Below, in pieces: positions 17,786 to 27,142 of a stretch of DNA of 43,508 bases. This stretch comes from Pantoea wallisii (GTDB lineage: Bacteria > Pseudomonadota > Gammaproteobacteria > Enterobacterales > Enterobacteriaceae), in NCBI RefSeq assembly GCF_002095485.1, contig NZ_MLFS01000043.1, forward strand, positions 1 through 43,508. The letters are read 5' to 3'. The position numbers and the translations under genes were made by a program. The notes under the pieces are model-generated. The model saw only the letters and a list, made by a program, of their open reading frames with translations, was not told the origin of the DNA and ran no database searches. Each line of letters begins with the position of its first letter. The stretch's first letter is position 1.

Positions 17786-18826
17786 ATGAGCGATAAATTA
17801 CGTGTCGGCCTGATTGGCTACGGTTTTGCCAGCAAAACCTTTCATGCACCCCTAATCGCCGGTACGCCGGAGATGGAGCTGGCGGCGATCTCCAGTAGCG
17901 ACGCCGGCAAGGTGCACGCCGACTGGCCGTCGGTGCAGGTCGTTTCCGATCCTCAGGCGCTGCTGGATGATCCTACGCTGCAGCTGATTGTAATTCCAAC
18001 CCCGAACGACACCCATTTCCCGTTAGCCAAAGCGGCACTCAACGCCGGTAAACATGTGGTGGTGGATAAGCCCTTTACCGTGACGTTGTCACAGGCGCGT
18101 GAGCTTGATCAGCTGGCTAAAGCCAAAGGGCTGCTGTTATCGGTGTTCCATAACCGCCGCTGGGACAGCGATTTCCTGACGCTGAAATCGCTGCTCAACG
18201 ATGGCACGCTCGGCGACATCCGCTATCTTGAGTCGCACTTCGATCGCTTCCGCCCGGAAGTGCGCCAGCGCTGGCGTGAAATGAAAGGACCGGGCAGCGG
18301 TATCTGGTTTGATCTCGGGCCGCATGTGCTGGACCAGGCGTTACAGCTGTTTGGACCGCCGGTGGCCATTAACGTCGACCTGGCGGAGCTGCGTCCCGGC
18401 GCACAAACCACCGACTACTTCCACGCGGTTCTGACCTATCCCACCCGTCGCGTGGTGCTGCACGCCAGCATGCTGGTGGCAGCAGAGTCTGCGCGTTTCG
18501 TGGTGCACGGCACGCGCGGCAGCTACGTGAAGTACGGTCTTGATCCGCAGGAGGATCGCCTGAAAGCGGGCGAGCGTCCGCCGCGTGAAGAGTGGGGCTA
18601 CGATATGCGTAACGGCACGCTGACGCTGGCCGAAGGCGAGGTGATGGTAGAGAAAGAGCTGCTGACCCTGCCGGGTAACTATCCCGCTTACTACGCAGCG
18701 ATCCGTGATGCGATTGCCGGCAGCGGTGAGAACCCGGTGAAAGCCGAAGAGGCGATTCAGGTGATGGAGCTGATTGAGCTTGGCCTGCAGTCTGCTGAAA
18801 AGCGTCAGACCCTGTCACTGAAATAA
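17786..18826 (+). CDS. ydgJ: Gfo/Idh/MocA-family oxidoreductase YdgJ
   Basis: This is a predicted NAD(P)-dependent dehydrogenase, 346 aa, orthologous to E. coli YdgJ by sequence and position. The N-terminal Rossmann motif is VGLIGYGFASKTFHAPL. The family signature VVDKPFTVTLSQA (the EKP-type motif, here DKP) follows near residue 95, and the active-site region GIWFDLGPHVLDQAL near 175. The substrate is unknown; related enzymes act on sugars, inositols or their derivatives. The start is the ATG at 17786 after AAGAGGAG; an upstream GTG at 17780 overlaps the ribosome site. It ends tail-to-tail with add. Confidence 0.92.
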   Translation: MSDKLRVGLIGYGFASKTFHAPLIAGTPEMELAAISSSDAGKVHADWPSVQVVSDPQALLDDPTLQLIVIPTPNDTHFPLAKAALNAGKHVVVDKPFTVTLSQARELDQLAKAKGLLLSVFHNRRWDSDFLTLKSLLNDGTLGDIRYLESHFDRFRPEVRQRWREMKGPGSGIWFDLGPHVLDQALQLFGPPVAINVDLAELRPGAQTTDYFHAVLTYPTRRVVLHASMLVAAESARFVVHGTRGSYVKYGLDPQEDRLKAGERPPREEWGYDMRNGTLTLAEGEVMVEKELLTLPGNYPAYYAAIRDAIAGSGENPVKAEEAIQVMELIELGLQSAEKRQTLSLK

Positions 18827-18833
18827 CCACGCT

Positions 18834-18861
18834 GCCCGGCGCCGCACGTGCGGCGCCGGGC
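18834..18861. terminator. Perfect 28-base palindrome between convergent ydgJ and add
   Basis: GCCCGGCGCCGCAC is followed directly by its exact reverse complement, giving 14-bp arms centred on CACGTG. It lies 7 bases after the ydgJ stop and 33 bases before the add stop. As RNA it would be an extremely stable hairpin blocking convergent transcripts in both directions, although neither side has a T run. Confidence 0.6.
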
Positions 18862-18894
18862 AAAGGCGCCGAATCTCCCGGCGCAACGAATCGA

Positions 18895-19893
18895 CTATCC
18901 CGCCACGCGCTGGCGCAGCGCGGCTTTTTCAGCCTCACTCAAAAAGGCAATGGTCACACCGTTATCCTGCGCCTGACGAATCTCCGCTGCGCTCAAACCC
19001 GCCTGTGGGGCAGCGGTGGTATATTCATGCGCCAGCTCAACGCCCTGAACCGCCGGGTCATCCGTATTCAGCGTGGCAAGAATGCCGTGCTGGAGGAAGG
19101 CTTGTAGCGGATGTGCCGCCAGCGATGATACGGTGCTGGTCTGGATGTTGGAGGTCAGGCAGGACTCAATACCGATACGCTGCTCGGCAAGGAAATCCAT
19201 CAGCGCGCGGTCTTCGATCGCCTTCACGCCGTGACCAATCCGCTCTGCGCCCAGCTCGCGAATCGCCTGCCAGATGCTCTCAGGGCCGGCCGCTTCACCG
19301 GCGTGTACGGTAATGCGGAAACCGGCATCGCGCGCGCGGTTGAAGTGGCTCAGGAACTCACTGCCCGGGAAGCCCAGCTCATCGCCCGCCAGGTCCACGG
19401 CGGTAATGCCATCGCGGTGCGCCAGTAAACCCTCCAGCTCCTGCAGGCACGCCTCTTCGCCAAAGGTCCGGCTCATAATACCGATCAGATTTACATCCAC
19501 GCCGTACTGCTTAACGCCGGCGCGCACGCCATCAATCACCGCTTCTACCACGCCGGCGATCGGCAGGTTGTGGGTCATCGCCATATAACCGGGTGAAAAG
19601 CGCAGTTCGGCATAATGGATGCCCGCGCGTGCGGCATCTTCGACATTCTCCAGTGCGATACGGCGGCAGGCGTCGAGATCGCCCAGGACTTTCACGCCCC
19701 AGTCGAGTTTCTGCAGGAAGCTAACCAGATCCGGTTCGTTCGCCGTGACCTGGACGTGCGGACGCAGGGCATCAAGCGTGGTAGCAGGCAACGTTAGATT
19801 AAACTGGCGGCCGAGATCGAGAATGGTTTGGGCGCGGATGTTGCCATCAAGGTGGCGGTGGATATCGGTAAGGGGCAGTTTTGCATCAATCAT
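18895..19893 (-). CDS. add: Adenosine deaminase
   Basis: Add converts adenosine and deoxyadenosine to inosine and deoxyinosine in purine salvage; 332 aa against 333 in E. coli. The zinc/catalytic motifs are complete: HRHLDGN near residue 13 (two His ligands), VHAGEAAG near 195 (His ligand and catalytic Glu), [10 protein letters not shown] and [10 protein letters not shown] near 275 (Asp ligand). It lies between ydgJ and malY as in E. coli. Its coding start is followed upstream by a short gap with a 12-bp hairpin that terminates malY. Confidence 0.97.
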   Translation of the reverse strand: MIDAKLPLTDIHRHLDGNIRAQTILDLGRQFNLTLPATTLDALRPHVQVTANEPDLVSFLQKLDWGVKVLGDLDACRRIALENVEDAARAGIHYAELRFSPGYMAMTHNLPIAGVVEAVIDGVRAGVKQYGVDVNLIGIMSRTFGEEACLQELEGLLAHRDGITAVDLAGDELGFPGSEFLSHFNRARDAGFRITVHAGEAAGPESIWQAIRELGAERIGHGVKAIEDRALMDFLAEQRIGIESCLTSNIQTSTVSSLAAHPLQAFLQHGILATLNTDDPAVQGVELAHEYTTAAPQAGLSAAEIRQAQDNGVTIAFLSEAEKAALRQRVAG

Positions 19894-19976
19894 GTTGCAC
19901 TCGCTGAATTAACGTAAAGTGCAGAGCATTATAAAAACATCTTGCGCAACAGCGCCAGCGATTTGCGCAAAGCGAA

Positions 19977-20007
19977 CAGCGGATGCTGCATTAATCAGCA
20001 TCCGCTG
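19977..20007 (-). terminator. Hairpin after malY
   Basis: A perfect 12-bp stem, CAGCGGATGCTG/CAGCATCCGCTG, with a 7-base loop CATTAAT starts 4 bases beyond the malY stop. There is no T run on the minus strand (TTCGC follows), so it may end transcripts inefficiently or protect the malXY mRNA 3' end. Confidence 0.6.
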
Positions 20008-20011
20008 CTAT

Positions 20012-21187
20012 TCAGAACGACTGTAACGCTGCAATCAGCCGGTCAAGACCCGTATCCAGCTTGCTGCGCGGGCAGCCTGCGTTCAGACGCAGATAGCTGC
20101 GGCTAACGCTACCGTACGTGCTGCCTGGCATAATCGCCACCTTGTAATGCTCAATCAGCCGCTGCTGCAGCTGTGTCTCATCAATGGCTAACGGCGCCAA
20201 ATCGATCCACGCCAGATAGGTCGCCTGCGGCGGTTGCCATGCCAGCAAGGGCAGTTCGCTGTTCAGCCGCTGCGCGATGTGCTGCATATTGCTTTGCAGA
20301 TAAGCGCGCAGCGCATCCAGCCACGGCGCGCCCTCGCGGTAGGCCGCGACGGTGGCGGCCAGCGCCATCACCGCAGGCGAAGATAACCCATCCTGCTGCT
20401 TCAGCGCGTGAAACCACGCCTGGCGATCCGCCGCCTCGGGAATGATGCCCCACGCACCGGTCAGCGCCGGAATATTAAAGCTTTTCGAGGCGGAGGTGAA
20501 CAGCGCCCACGCGGACTGCGCGACCGCGCTCCATGGCGTGTGGTGCACGTCGCTCAGCACCATATCCATGTGAATCTCATCGCTGATCACCTTTACATCG
20601 TAGCGCGCGCACAGCGCTGCCATCTGGTGCAGCTCCTCCGGCTGCCACACTTTACCGGTGGGGTTATGCGGGCTGCACAACAGCATCACCTTACAGCGCG
20701 GCCGCGCCAGCAGCGTCTCCAGCGCGTCCATGTCACAGTGCCATTGGCTGCCGCGGCGTTGCAACGGCAGGGACAGGACCTTGCGCTGGTTGGCGTTTAT
20801 GGTGTGGTAAAACGCGTCGTAAGCGGGCGTGTGGATCAACACTTCATCATCCGGCTGGCTCCAGTGGCGTAGCATCTGCGCCACCATATAGATCACGGAA
20901 GGGCCGTAAACCAGCGTGTCCGCCGCCACGCTGGTGGCGAAGCGGCTGCGCATCCAGTGCTGAATGGCGGAGAGAAAATCGTCATGCTGCCAGCGGCTGT
21001 AGCCAAAGACGCCGTGCGTCAGCCGCTGCTGCAGCGCGGTGATAATGCAGGGCGCGGTGGCAAAATCCATATCGGAGATGGTAAAGGGCAGCAGATCCGC
21101 AACGCCAAAACGATCCGCGACAAAGTCCCACTGCGTGCACCAGCTACCGTGGCGATCCACCACGCGATCAAAGTCAACGTTCTGCAT
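20012..21187 (-). CDS. malY: PLP-dependent cystathionine beta-lyase / MalT modulator MalY
   Basis: MalY is a fold-type I pyridoxal-phosphate enzyme with cystathionine beta-lyase activity; in E. coli it also represses the maltose activator MalT by direct contact. The 391-aa product matches the family from VVDRHGSWCTQWDFVADRFG to LRLNAGCPRSKL. The PLP lysine is in SASKSFNIPALTG near residue 235, and the NPTGKVW and SDEIHMDM motifs are intact. The start is the ATG at 21187, which overlaps the malX stop by one base (TGATG); a GTG one codon earlier is less likely. It is cotranscribed with malX. Confidence 0.95.
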   Translation of the reverse strand: MQNVDFDRVVDRHGSWCTQWDFVADRFGVADLLPFTISDMDFATAPCIITALQQRLTHGVFGYSRWQHDDFLSAIQHWMRSRFATSVAADTLVYGPSVIYMVAQMLRHWSQPDDEVLIHTPAYDAFYHTINANQRKVLSLPLQRRGSQWHCDMDALETLLARPRCKVMLLCSPHNPTGKVWQPEELHQMAALCARYDVKVISDEIHMDMVLSDVHHTPWSAVAQSAWALFTSASKSFNIPALTGAWGIIPEAADRQAWFHALKQQDGLSSPAVMALAATVAAYREGAPWLDALRAYLQSNMQHIAQRLNSELPLLAWQPPQATYLAWIDLAPLAIDETQLQQRLIEHYKVAIMPGSTYGSVSRSYLRLNAGCPRSKLDTGLDRLIAALQSF

Positions 21188-22776
21188 CACGACACCGCTG
21201 CGCTCATCAAATGAGCCATCTCATCTTTCACCGACTGCACCTGCGGGCCGATCACCACCTGCAGATTGCTCTGGTTAAGGTGCACCACGCCAATCGCGCC
21301 GTTGGCTTTCAGCGCGGCATCATCCACTTTACCCATATCCGCGACGGAGAGGCGCAGGCGCGTCAGACAGTTGTCCAGCGAGGTAATGTTATCAATACCG
21401 CCCAGCGCCGCCAGAATGGCAGGCGTGTTGTAGCCCGATTTGCCTACACCGGCGCGGCTCACCTGCTGTTCAACGCTGCTGCTTTCGGCTTCACGGCCCG
21501 GCGTTTTGATGTTGAAGCGCAGAATGGCGAAACGGAAGATAGCGTAGTAACCCACGAACCAGATCGCCGCAATCACCGGCACCCAGTACCACTTGGTTGA
21601 AAGACCGTGCAGCACGCCAAAGACGAAGAAGTCGATCACGTTGCCGTCGGTATTGCCGATGGTGACCCCCAGAATTGCCATCACGGTAAAGCCGACACCG
21701 GTGAGCAGTGCATGAATCAGGTAGAGCACCGGCGCTACAAACAGGAAGAGGAACTCAATCGGTTCGGTTGTGCCACCCACGACGCAGGCTACCACGCCGG
21801 AGATAAGCAGCCCTTTAATTTTGTGCCGGTTCTCCGGACGCGCGCAGTGATAGATCGCCAGAGCCGCACCCGGCAGACCGCCGAGGAACGCCGGCATTTT
21901 GCCCTGAGAGAGGAAGCGGGTAGCGCTTTCAGAGAAGCCGTGGGTCTCCGGACATGCCAGCTGCGCCTGGAAGATGGTCAGTGCGCCGCTGACGCTGTGA
22001 CCGCATACGTCCATGGTGCCGCCGGCGTCGGTAAAGCGGATGATCGCCACCAGGATATGTTGCAGGCCAAACGGCAGCAGCAAGCGCTCGCCGGTACCGA
22101 AGATCATCGGACCAAACTCACCGGCGCTGTTAATCATCCAGCCAAGGCCGGTGATGGCGCGGGCAAAGAAGGGCCAGATCAGCGGTACAACCAAACCGAG
22201 CAGGCCCATTACGAGGGTGGTGATGATCGGCACAAAGCGCGTACCGCCAAAAAATGCCAGCGCATCGGGCAGGCGAATCGTGTGGAAGCGCTCATGCAGC
22301 CAGAACACCACAATGCCCACAACCACCGCCCCGAGAATGCCGGTATCGATAGACTGAATGCCGAGAATATTCTGCACGTTATTGGCTTTCAGTACCGCTG
22401 CATCGGTCGTTGGCAGGATGCCATTGATGTTGAGCCAGAAGTTAATGCTGAGGTTCAGCACCGCAAAGCCCACAAAGCCAGCGAACGCGGCGACACCTTT
22501 GTTTTCGCGTGCCATACCCAGCGGAATGGCGATCGCAAACATCACCGGCAGATAGCTAAAGGCAAACGATCCCACCTTCGCCATCCAGATAAACAGGTAT
22601 TGCAACAGCGGTTGATCGAGCAGCGGAATCAGCGTCAGCACATCGTGGCTGCTGAGCGAACTGCCAATGCCCAGCAAGATGCCGCAGAATGACAGCAGCG
22701 CGACAGGCAACATAAAGGTTTTACCCAGGCTCTGGAAAAATTCCCAGAGCGACATTTTGGGTCGGCTGGTGGACAT
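21187..22776 (-). CDS. malX: PTS system glucose/maltose-type EIICB component MalX
   Basis: MalX is a fused phosphotransferase permease and phosphocarrier of 529 aa, related to PtsG; in E. coli it can carry glucose and maltose, but its physiological substrate is unsettled. The EIIC part has some ten hydrophobic segments and the motif VVGGTTEPIEFLFLF. The C-terminal EIIB domain has the phosphorylation-site motif NITSLDNCLTRLRLSV near residue 465. It is the first gene of malXY and is divergent from malI, with MalI-type operators between. Confidence 0.95.
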   Translation of the reverse strand: MSTSRPKMSLWEFFQSLGKTFMLPVALLSFCGILLGIGSSLSSHDVLTLIPLLDQPLLQYLFIWMAKVGSFAFSYLPVMFAIAIPLGMARENKGVAAFAGFVGFAVLNLSINFWLNINGILPTTDAAVLKANNVQNILGIQSIDTGILGAVVVGIVVFWLHERFHTIRLPDALAFFGGTRFVPIITTLVMGLLGLVVPLIWPFFARAITGLGWMINSAGEFGPMIFGTGERLLLPFGLQHILVAIIRFTDAGGTMDVCGHSVSGALTIFQAQLACPETHGFSESATRFLSQGKMPAFLGGLPGAALAIYHCARPENRHKIKGLLISGVVACVVGGTTEPIEFLFLFVAPVLYLIHALLTGVGFTVMAILGVTIGNTDGNVIDFFVFGVLHGLSTKWYWVPVIAAIWFVGYYAIFRFAILRFNIKTPGREAESSSVEQQVSRAGVGKSGYNTPAILAALGGIDNITSLDNCLTRLRLSVADMGKVDDAALKANGAIGVVHLNQSNLQVVIGPQVQSVKDEMAHLMSAAVS

Positions 22777-22823
22777 AGATACTCCTGGCTAAAAAGTAAC
22801 AACGGATCAAAGTGGTAAAGGAT

Positions 22824-22839
22824 GATAAAACGTTTTACC
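22824..22839. promoter_or_regulatory. MalI operator, malX side
   Basis: GATAAAACGTTTTACC differs by one base from the E. coli MalI operator GATAAAACGTTTTATC as I recall it. It is centred 55 bases upstream of the malX start, at promoter position, so the MalI encoded next door very probably represses malXY through it. Confidence 0.8.
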
Positions 22840-22848
22840 AACCCGTTT

Positions 22849-22864
22849 TGTGGCAATAATCACA
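22849..22864. promoter_or_regulatory. CRP-binding site shared by malX and malI
   Basis: TGTGG-CAATAA-TCACA matches the CRP consensus TGTGA-N6-TCACA at 9 of 10 core bases. It lies midway between the two divergent genes and between the two MalI operators. The same layout, with one CRP site serving both promoters, is known for the E. coli malI-malX region. Confidence 0.75.
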
Positions 22865-22902
22865 AAGCGAAACGAATCGACTGCTTTATTTTTACGGGAA
22901 TC

Positions 22903-22918
22903 AGTGTAACGTTTTATC
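22903..22918. promoter_or_regulatory. Second MalI operator, malI side
   Basis: AGTGTAACGTTTTATC has a perfect right half (ACGTTTTATC) of the MalI operator and a degenerate left half. It lies 38 bases before malI, in the position for autorepression. Its weakness relative to the malX-side site suggests looser autoregulation. Confidence 0.6.
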
Positions 22919-22955
22919 ACGTTGTTTCTTAACGAGTCGTCAGAAACGGAACCCT

Positions 22956-23981
22956 ATGTCCCAGCAAAAAACCACGATTCATGATGTCGCGCAGGCCGCA
23001 GGCGTGTCAGTCAGCACAGTATCGCTGGTGTTATCAGGCAAAGGGCGCATTTCGGCAGCCACCGCAGCGCGGGTGAATCAGGCCATTGAAGCGCTGGGCT
23101 ATATCCGTAACCGCTCAGCTTCGGTGCTACGCGGGGGAGAGAGCGGGGTCATTGGGCTGATCGTCCGCGATCTCAGCCAGCCCTTTTATGCGGCAATGAC
23201 GGCCGGGTTAAGCGAAGTGCTGGAGCAGCAGGGCAAAGTCCTGGTGCTGACGCAGAGCGGCCAGCATGGTCAGCAGCTGCAACGCTGTTTCGATTCGCTG
23301 GCGGCGCAGGGGGTGGATGGTATTGTGCTGGGGGGCGCCGTTGCACAGGCGGAGACGCTGGTGGCGCAGGCACAGGAGCAGAACATTGCGCTGATCTGTG
23401 CGGCGCGCGCCAGCAGCCTGGACACCATCGACTCGCTGCGCCCGGACAATAGCCAGGCCGCGCGCATCGCCACCGAGTATCTGATCCGCCAGGGACATCA
23501 GCGTATCGCCTGGCTTGGCGGGCTGGGTTCGTCGCTTACGCGCGCTGAGCGTATCGGCGGCTACTGCGCCACGCTGCTGCAATATGGCCTGCCGTTTCGC
23601 CCGGACTGGATTATTGAGTGCGATGAGCGCCAGCAGAGTGTGTCAGCACTGACGCAGACGCTGTTGCACCATCATCCGCGTATCACCGCCATTCTCGCTC
23701 ACAACGCCAGTACCACGCTGGGCTGCTACTTTGGCGCGCTGCACAGTGGACGGACGATGGGCGAAGAGGCGGTCGATAGCTACTACACCCAACAGCTGGC
23801 GCTGGTAGGATTCAATGATGATCCGCAGCGTGAGGTTAACGATCCGGCGCTGACGTTTGTCAGCAGTGAAGCGCGGGATGTGGGCCGCCGCGCAGCAGAG
23901 CGGATGCTGCAGCGTCTGGCGCAGCCGGATGCGGAGATTCAGACGTTGATTGTGCCGCCACGACTGGTGCGCAGTGGTTAA
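22956..23981 (+). CDS. malI: LacI-family repressor MalI
   Basis: MalI is the local repressor of malXY; 341 aa (342 in E. coli). The N-terminal LacI helix-turn-helix reads TTIHDVAQAAGVSVSTVSLVLSG, followed by the hinge YIRNRSASVLRG and a periplasmic-binding-like sensor domain (GLIVRDLSQPFYAAM). The inducer is unknown. It is divergent from malX with 179 bases between, containing two operators and a CRP site. The gene ends tail-to-tail with ydgA. The 159 bases between hold only a weak GGAGA/TCTCC hairpin near 24120-24137. Confidence 0.95.
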   Translation: MSQQKTTIHDVAQAAGVSVSTVSLVLSGKGRISAATAARVNQAIEALGYIRNRSASVLRGGESGVIGLIVRDLSQPFYAAMTAGLSEVLEQQGKVLVLTQSGQHGQQLQRCFDSLAAQGVDGIVLGGAVAQAETLVAQAQEQNIALICAARASSLDTIDSLRPDNSQAARIATEYLIRQGHQRIAWLGGLGSSLTRAERIGGYCATLLQYGLPFRPDWIIECDERQQSVSALTQTLLHHHPRITAILAHNASTTLGCYFGALHSGRTMGEEAVDSYYTQQLALVGFNDDPQREVNDPALTFVSSEARDVGRRAAERMLQRLAQPDAEIQTLIVPPRLVRSG

Positions 23982-24140
23982 TTGACCGGGTGAAGCGTGG
24001 CGCATGCCGGTAAATTTTATCGCGGAAGGTTGCGCAAAGGGTGGGAAGGGATAGGGCGCACGGCAATGAGTGCATTTTGCGGGCTTTGGCGCGCGGCATC
24101 CCTGCCACGCGACCGCCGGGAGAAGATCACTCTCCGCGGG

Positions 24141-25640
24141 TTACTCTGGCATGCCTTCGCTGGTTGGCGCACCCAGCATGTAGCGTGACAGGAACTGCTC
24201 CAGCGACATTTTGTCACCATTCATCGTCACCTGGCCATTTGCATACTGCAGACTGGTGGTGATGTTATCGTCCTGCTGCTGCGTCAGGCGGAACATCTGG
24301 CCCATGGCCGCCAGACCTTTCACCTGCTGATCCGCCAGTTTCTGCGCATCGTCGCCCTGATAGCCCTCAGCCAGTCCAACGTGACGCATCACTTCCGTCG
24401 CCATTGGCATGTTGATAGTCAGCTTACCGTCGAGGGTTTTCAGTACGCGATCAACGGCCGCGCCCAGGTTCTGCGGCTCACCGTTTACGCTGGCCGGATC
24501 GCTAAAGCCGACATTCAGGTTAAAGGTGCTTTCACCTTTCTCATTTTTCCAGCTGAGCGGGGCGATGCTGACCGTCGGGGCGCCTTTCAGCAGCAGCGGC
24601 AGATTATTTCTCAGGATGGTCTGCACGCTTGCCTGATAGCGGATGGGATCATCAATCAGGCCCGGCTGATTCAGCAGATCCTGCATCTGTGCGTTATAGG
24701 TATCAGAGAAGGTTTTCACCGCCTGCGCATCAAACTGCGCGAACTTCATCGCCAGTTTTGCCTCACCAAACGGCTGCTTCTGCAGGCTGATCTTATCGAC
24801 CTGATAGTCGATCTGGCCGCCAATCTTGCCGTCTTTGTTATCGAAAGAGGATTTACCGTCCATCTTCTCAAGCGTCAGTCCCTCCTGACCATTGATGCTG
24901 GCTTCCAGTTTATCCAGCGCAATGGTTTGATCGCCCACGCGCACGCCTTCCGGGCTGAGGTGCGTATCGCCGCCCAGTTTCAGACCGTTAAGGGTGAAGA
25001 GCACCGGCTGCTCCAGCTGATTTTTACTGGTTACCGCGATGCTGGAGAAGTCACCGTGCAGGCTCACCTTATCGCCTTTGCTATCGGCGCTGATGTTCAG
25101 CGTGCCGCCGTTGGTCGCCAGGCGATCGCCGGTCTGCGCATTACTGTAGTCCACGGGCAGCAGGGTCAGATCGGTATCGGTCGCGCCGCTGTAGCCCACG
25201 CGGGTATCGGCGTTAACCAGCGATTTGCCGTTGGTCAGTTCGAACAGCTTCTTCACCGCATCGGTGTTTTCCAGCTCGGTATGCACGGAGGCCATGCCCG
25301 GAATCAGGTTGCCGCGCTTCAGCTGCGCAAACGGGAAGGGACCGTGATCGATAGTTTCATTAAGGACGATGCTTTGACCCGGTTTCAGCAGCGGATTGTC
25401 TTCGGTTTGCGAACTGGCCTGAATCACCAGTTTAGTGTGGCTGCTGAACACGCCGCGCTGGTAATCCTGATAGCTAAGCGTCAGACGGCTTTTCGGCGCG
25501 TAAGCGTTGATCTGTGCGTTCGCATTCTGCAACATCTCATCCCTGTGGCTCTCCAGCTGCTTGCCGGTGAACCAGGATGCGCCGGTCCAAATCACGCCGA
25601 GCGCCACAATAACACCTACGGCAACCTTGGTCTTTTTCAT
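24141..25640 (-). CDS. ydgA: DUF945 family protein YdgA
   Basis: This 499-aa protein of unknown function is orthologous to E. coli YdgA (DUF945; paralogues YihF and YhdP-like duplications are known). An N-terminal uncleaved signal-anchor (KVAVGVIVALGVIWTGASWF) is followed by a long extracytoplasmic region rich in beta-forming repeats, including FTLNGLKLGGDTHLSPEGV and LTLEKMDGKSSFDN. AAGGACG precedes the ATG. It lies downstream of manA on the same strand, separated by an intrinsic terminator, so it likely has its own promoter in the short gap. Confidence 0.9.
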   Translation of the reverse strand: MKKTKVAVGVIVALGVIWTGASWFTGKQLESHRDEMLQNANAQINAYAPKSRLTLSYQDYQRGVFSSHTKLVIQASSQTEDNPLLKPGQSIVLNETIDHGPFPFAQLKRGNLIPGMASVHTELENTDAVKKLFELTNGKSLVNADTRVGYSGATDTDLTLLPVDYSNAQTGDRLATNGGTLNISADSKGDKVSLHGDFSSIAVTSKNQLEQPVLFTLNGLKLGGDTHLSPEGVRVGDQTIALDKLEASINGQEGLTLEKMDGKSSFDNKDGKIGGQIDYQVDKISLQKQPFGEAKLAMKFAQFDAQAVKTFSDTYNAQMQDLLNQPGLIDDPIRYQASVQTILRNNLPLLLKGAPTVSIAPLSWKNEKGESTFNLNVGFSDPASVNGEPQNLGAAVDRVLKTLDGKLTINMPMATEVMRHVGLAEGYQGDDAQKLADQQVKGLAAMGQMFRLTQQQDDNITTSLQYANGQVTMNGDKMSLEQFLSRYMLGAPTSEGMPE

Positions 25641-25697
25641 CGCTGAGTCGTCCTTATCCTTGCGTCCGCACGCCCGCAGGCCGCGCGACTGGTGAAG

Positions 25698-25718
25698 AAA
25701 AACGCCCGCAGGCGTTTT
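25698..25718 (-). terminator. manA terminator
   Basis: AAAACGCC/GGCGTTTT arms flank the loop CGCA. On the minus strand the stem ends in a T run, 50 bases after the manA stop, as an intrinsic terminator. The symmetrical A and T runs make it usable from both sides. Confidence 0.8.
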
Positions 25719-25767
25719 AATTAATAGTTTGAAATAATAGCAGTTAATGCCGGAAGCGTCAGCCGGT

Positions 25768-26943
25768 TCACTTTAGCGCGTTATAGACGCGTGCCAGCCG
25801 GCCCGTGCCTGCGGCGTTCACCGGTGATTCGCTGGCGGCGATAAAGCAGGATTCGCCCGGCTGTAGCACCAACTGCTCGCCCGCCTTCTCAATCACCGCC
25901 TGGCCCTCAATGCAGAACAGCAGGGCGGCGCTCTGCTGCGCCAGACTTTGCGGCGTCGCGGAGAGGGTATGAATGGCGAAGGCAAAATCCTCTACCGGAA
26001 TCGGGAAACTGAGCGTGTCGCCGTGCTGTTCAGGCTGTGTCAGCAGCGTTGCTGCCGGTTTCGCCTGGAATTTCAGGTTCGCCAGCAGCTCCGGGATATC
26101 GATAAACTTCGGTGTCAGGCCGGCGCGCAGCACGTTATCGGAGTTGGCCATCACCTCCAGCGCCACCCCTTTCAGGTAAGCGTGCGGCGTTTCGGCAAAC
26201 AGAAACATCGCTTCGCCTGGCTGCAGCGTAATCACGTTGAGCAGCAGCGGCGAAAACAGGCCGTTATCATCAGGATAGTCGCTGGCGATGGTTTTAATGG
26301 TTTGCCAGGGTTCGCCTTCACGCCCGTTCAGTGCGGATTTCAGCACGCCGATCGCCAGCGATTTAGCGGCATCCTTCAGTGAAAGAAGGGTGGCAAACAG
26401 GTTTGCCAGCGACGCTTCAGTTGCGTTTTCAAGGAAATGGGCGATTTGCGGATGCGCACCGGCTACCGGCTCCAGCAGAGAGACTATCTCCGGCAACTCA
26501 CGGAAACCGTTCATAGCCTGGAATGGCGTCAGCGCATAGACCAGCTCCGGCTTGTGATTGGCATCTTTGTAGTTACGCTCAGCGGCGCTTAGCGGGATAC
26601 CGGCGGCATTTTCACGCGCGAACCCGGCCTCTGCTGCTGCTTTGCTTGGGTGCACCTGAATCGACAATGGCTGATCGGCACACAGCACCTTAAACAGGAA
26701 CGGCAGCTCACCAAAGCGTTCAGCCACGGCATGACCGAGCGTGGCAGCGCGATCGTCATCAATCACATCACGCAGCGAGCGCGTCTCCCCGTTCACGACT
26801 ACAGTTGAGGGGCTTTTCGGATGCGCGCCCATCCAGAGCTCCGCCATCGGCAATCCCTGCGGGTTTTCGATGCCGTACAGTTCAGTCAGGGCAGTTTTAC
26901 TGCCCCATGCGTAATTTTGCAGCGAATTGTTCAATTTTTGCAT
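25768..26943 (-). CDS. manA: Mannose-6-phosphate isomerase, class I
   Basis: ManA interconverts mannose 6-phosphate and fructose 6-phosphate, linking mannose use and GDP-mannose synthesis to glycolysis; 391 aa, the E. coli length. The zinc site is complete: QPLSIQVHPSK near residue 95 (Gln and His), NHKPELVYAL near 133 (Glu) and ETPHAYLKGVALEV near 255 (His). It begins MQKLNNSLQNYAWGSK after AAGGGT. It sits head-to-head with fumC across about 200 bases; in E. coli fumA lies between them and is absent here. Confidence 0.96.
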   Translation of the reverse strand: MQKLNNSLQNYAWGSKTALTELYGIENPQGLPMAELWMGAHPKSPSTVVVNGETRSLRDVIDDDRAATLGHAVAERFGELPFLFKVLCADQPLSIQVHPSKAAAEAGFARENAAGIPLSAAERNYKDANHKPELVYALTPFQAMNGFRELPEIVSLLEPVAGAHPQIAHFLENATEASLANLFATLLSLKDAAKSLAIGVLKSALNGREGEPWQTIKTIASDYPDDNGLFSPLLLNVITLQPGEAMFLFAETPHAYLKGVALEVMANSDNVLRAGLTPKFIDIPELLANLKFQAKPAATLLTQPEQHGDTLSFPIPVEDFAFAIHTLSATPQSLAQQSAALLFCIEGQAVIEKAGEQLVLQPGESCFIAASESPVNAAGTGRLARVYNALK

Positions 26944-27142
26944 CGTTTACCCTTAATAACGGTAAGTAATCAGGCGTATTAAAGCAGAAAGTGCCATAGA
27001 AAATACACGAACAAGTGCAATAAACGCGATGGGCTCGCATAATGTTAATTTCTTGTATGTGACAATCTTGCTCGCTTTAAGGCGTCGCGGGAAGACGACT
27101 TTAGGCGGAATACCTCAAAATCTGAGCTAAGGAGACGTAGTC

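Noticed and set aside
21607..22692. 361-aa open frame antisense to malX
   Set aside because: It lies wholly inside malX on the other strand, has the His/Gln/Arg-rich composition of a shadow frame in GC-rich DNA, and resembles no family.
24381..25646. 421-aa open frame antisense to ydgA
   Set aside because: It mirrors the ydgA coding region with shadow-type composition; ydgA itself has a ribosome site, signal anchor and clear orthologue.
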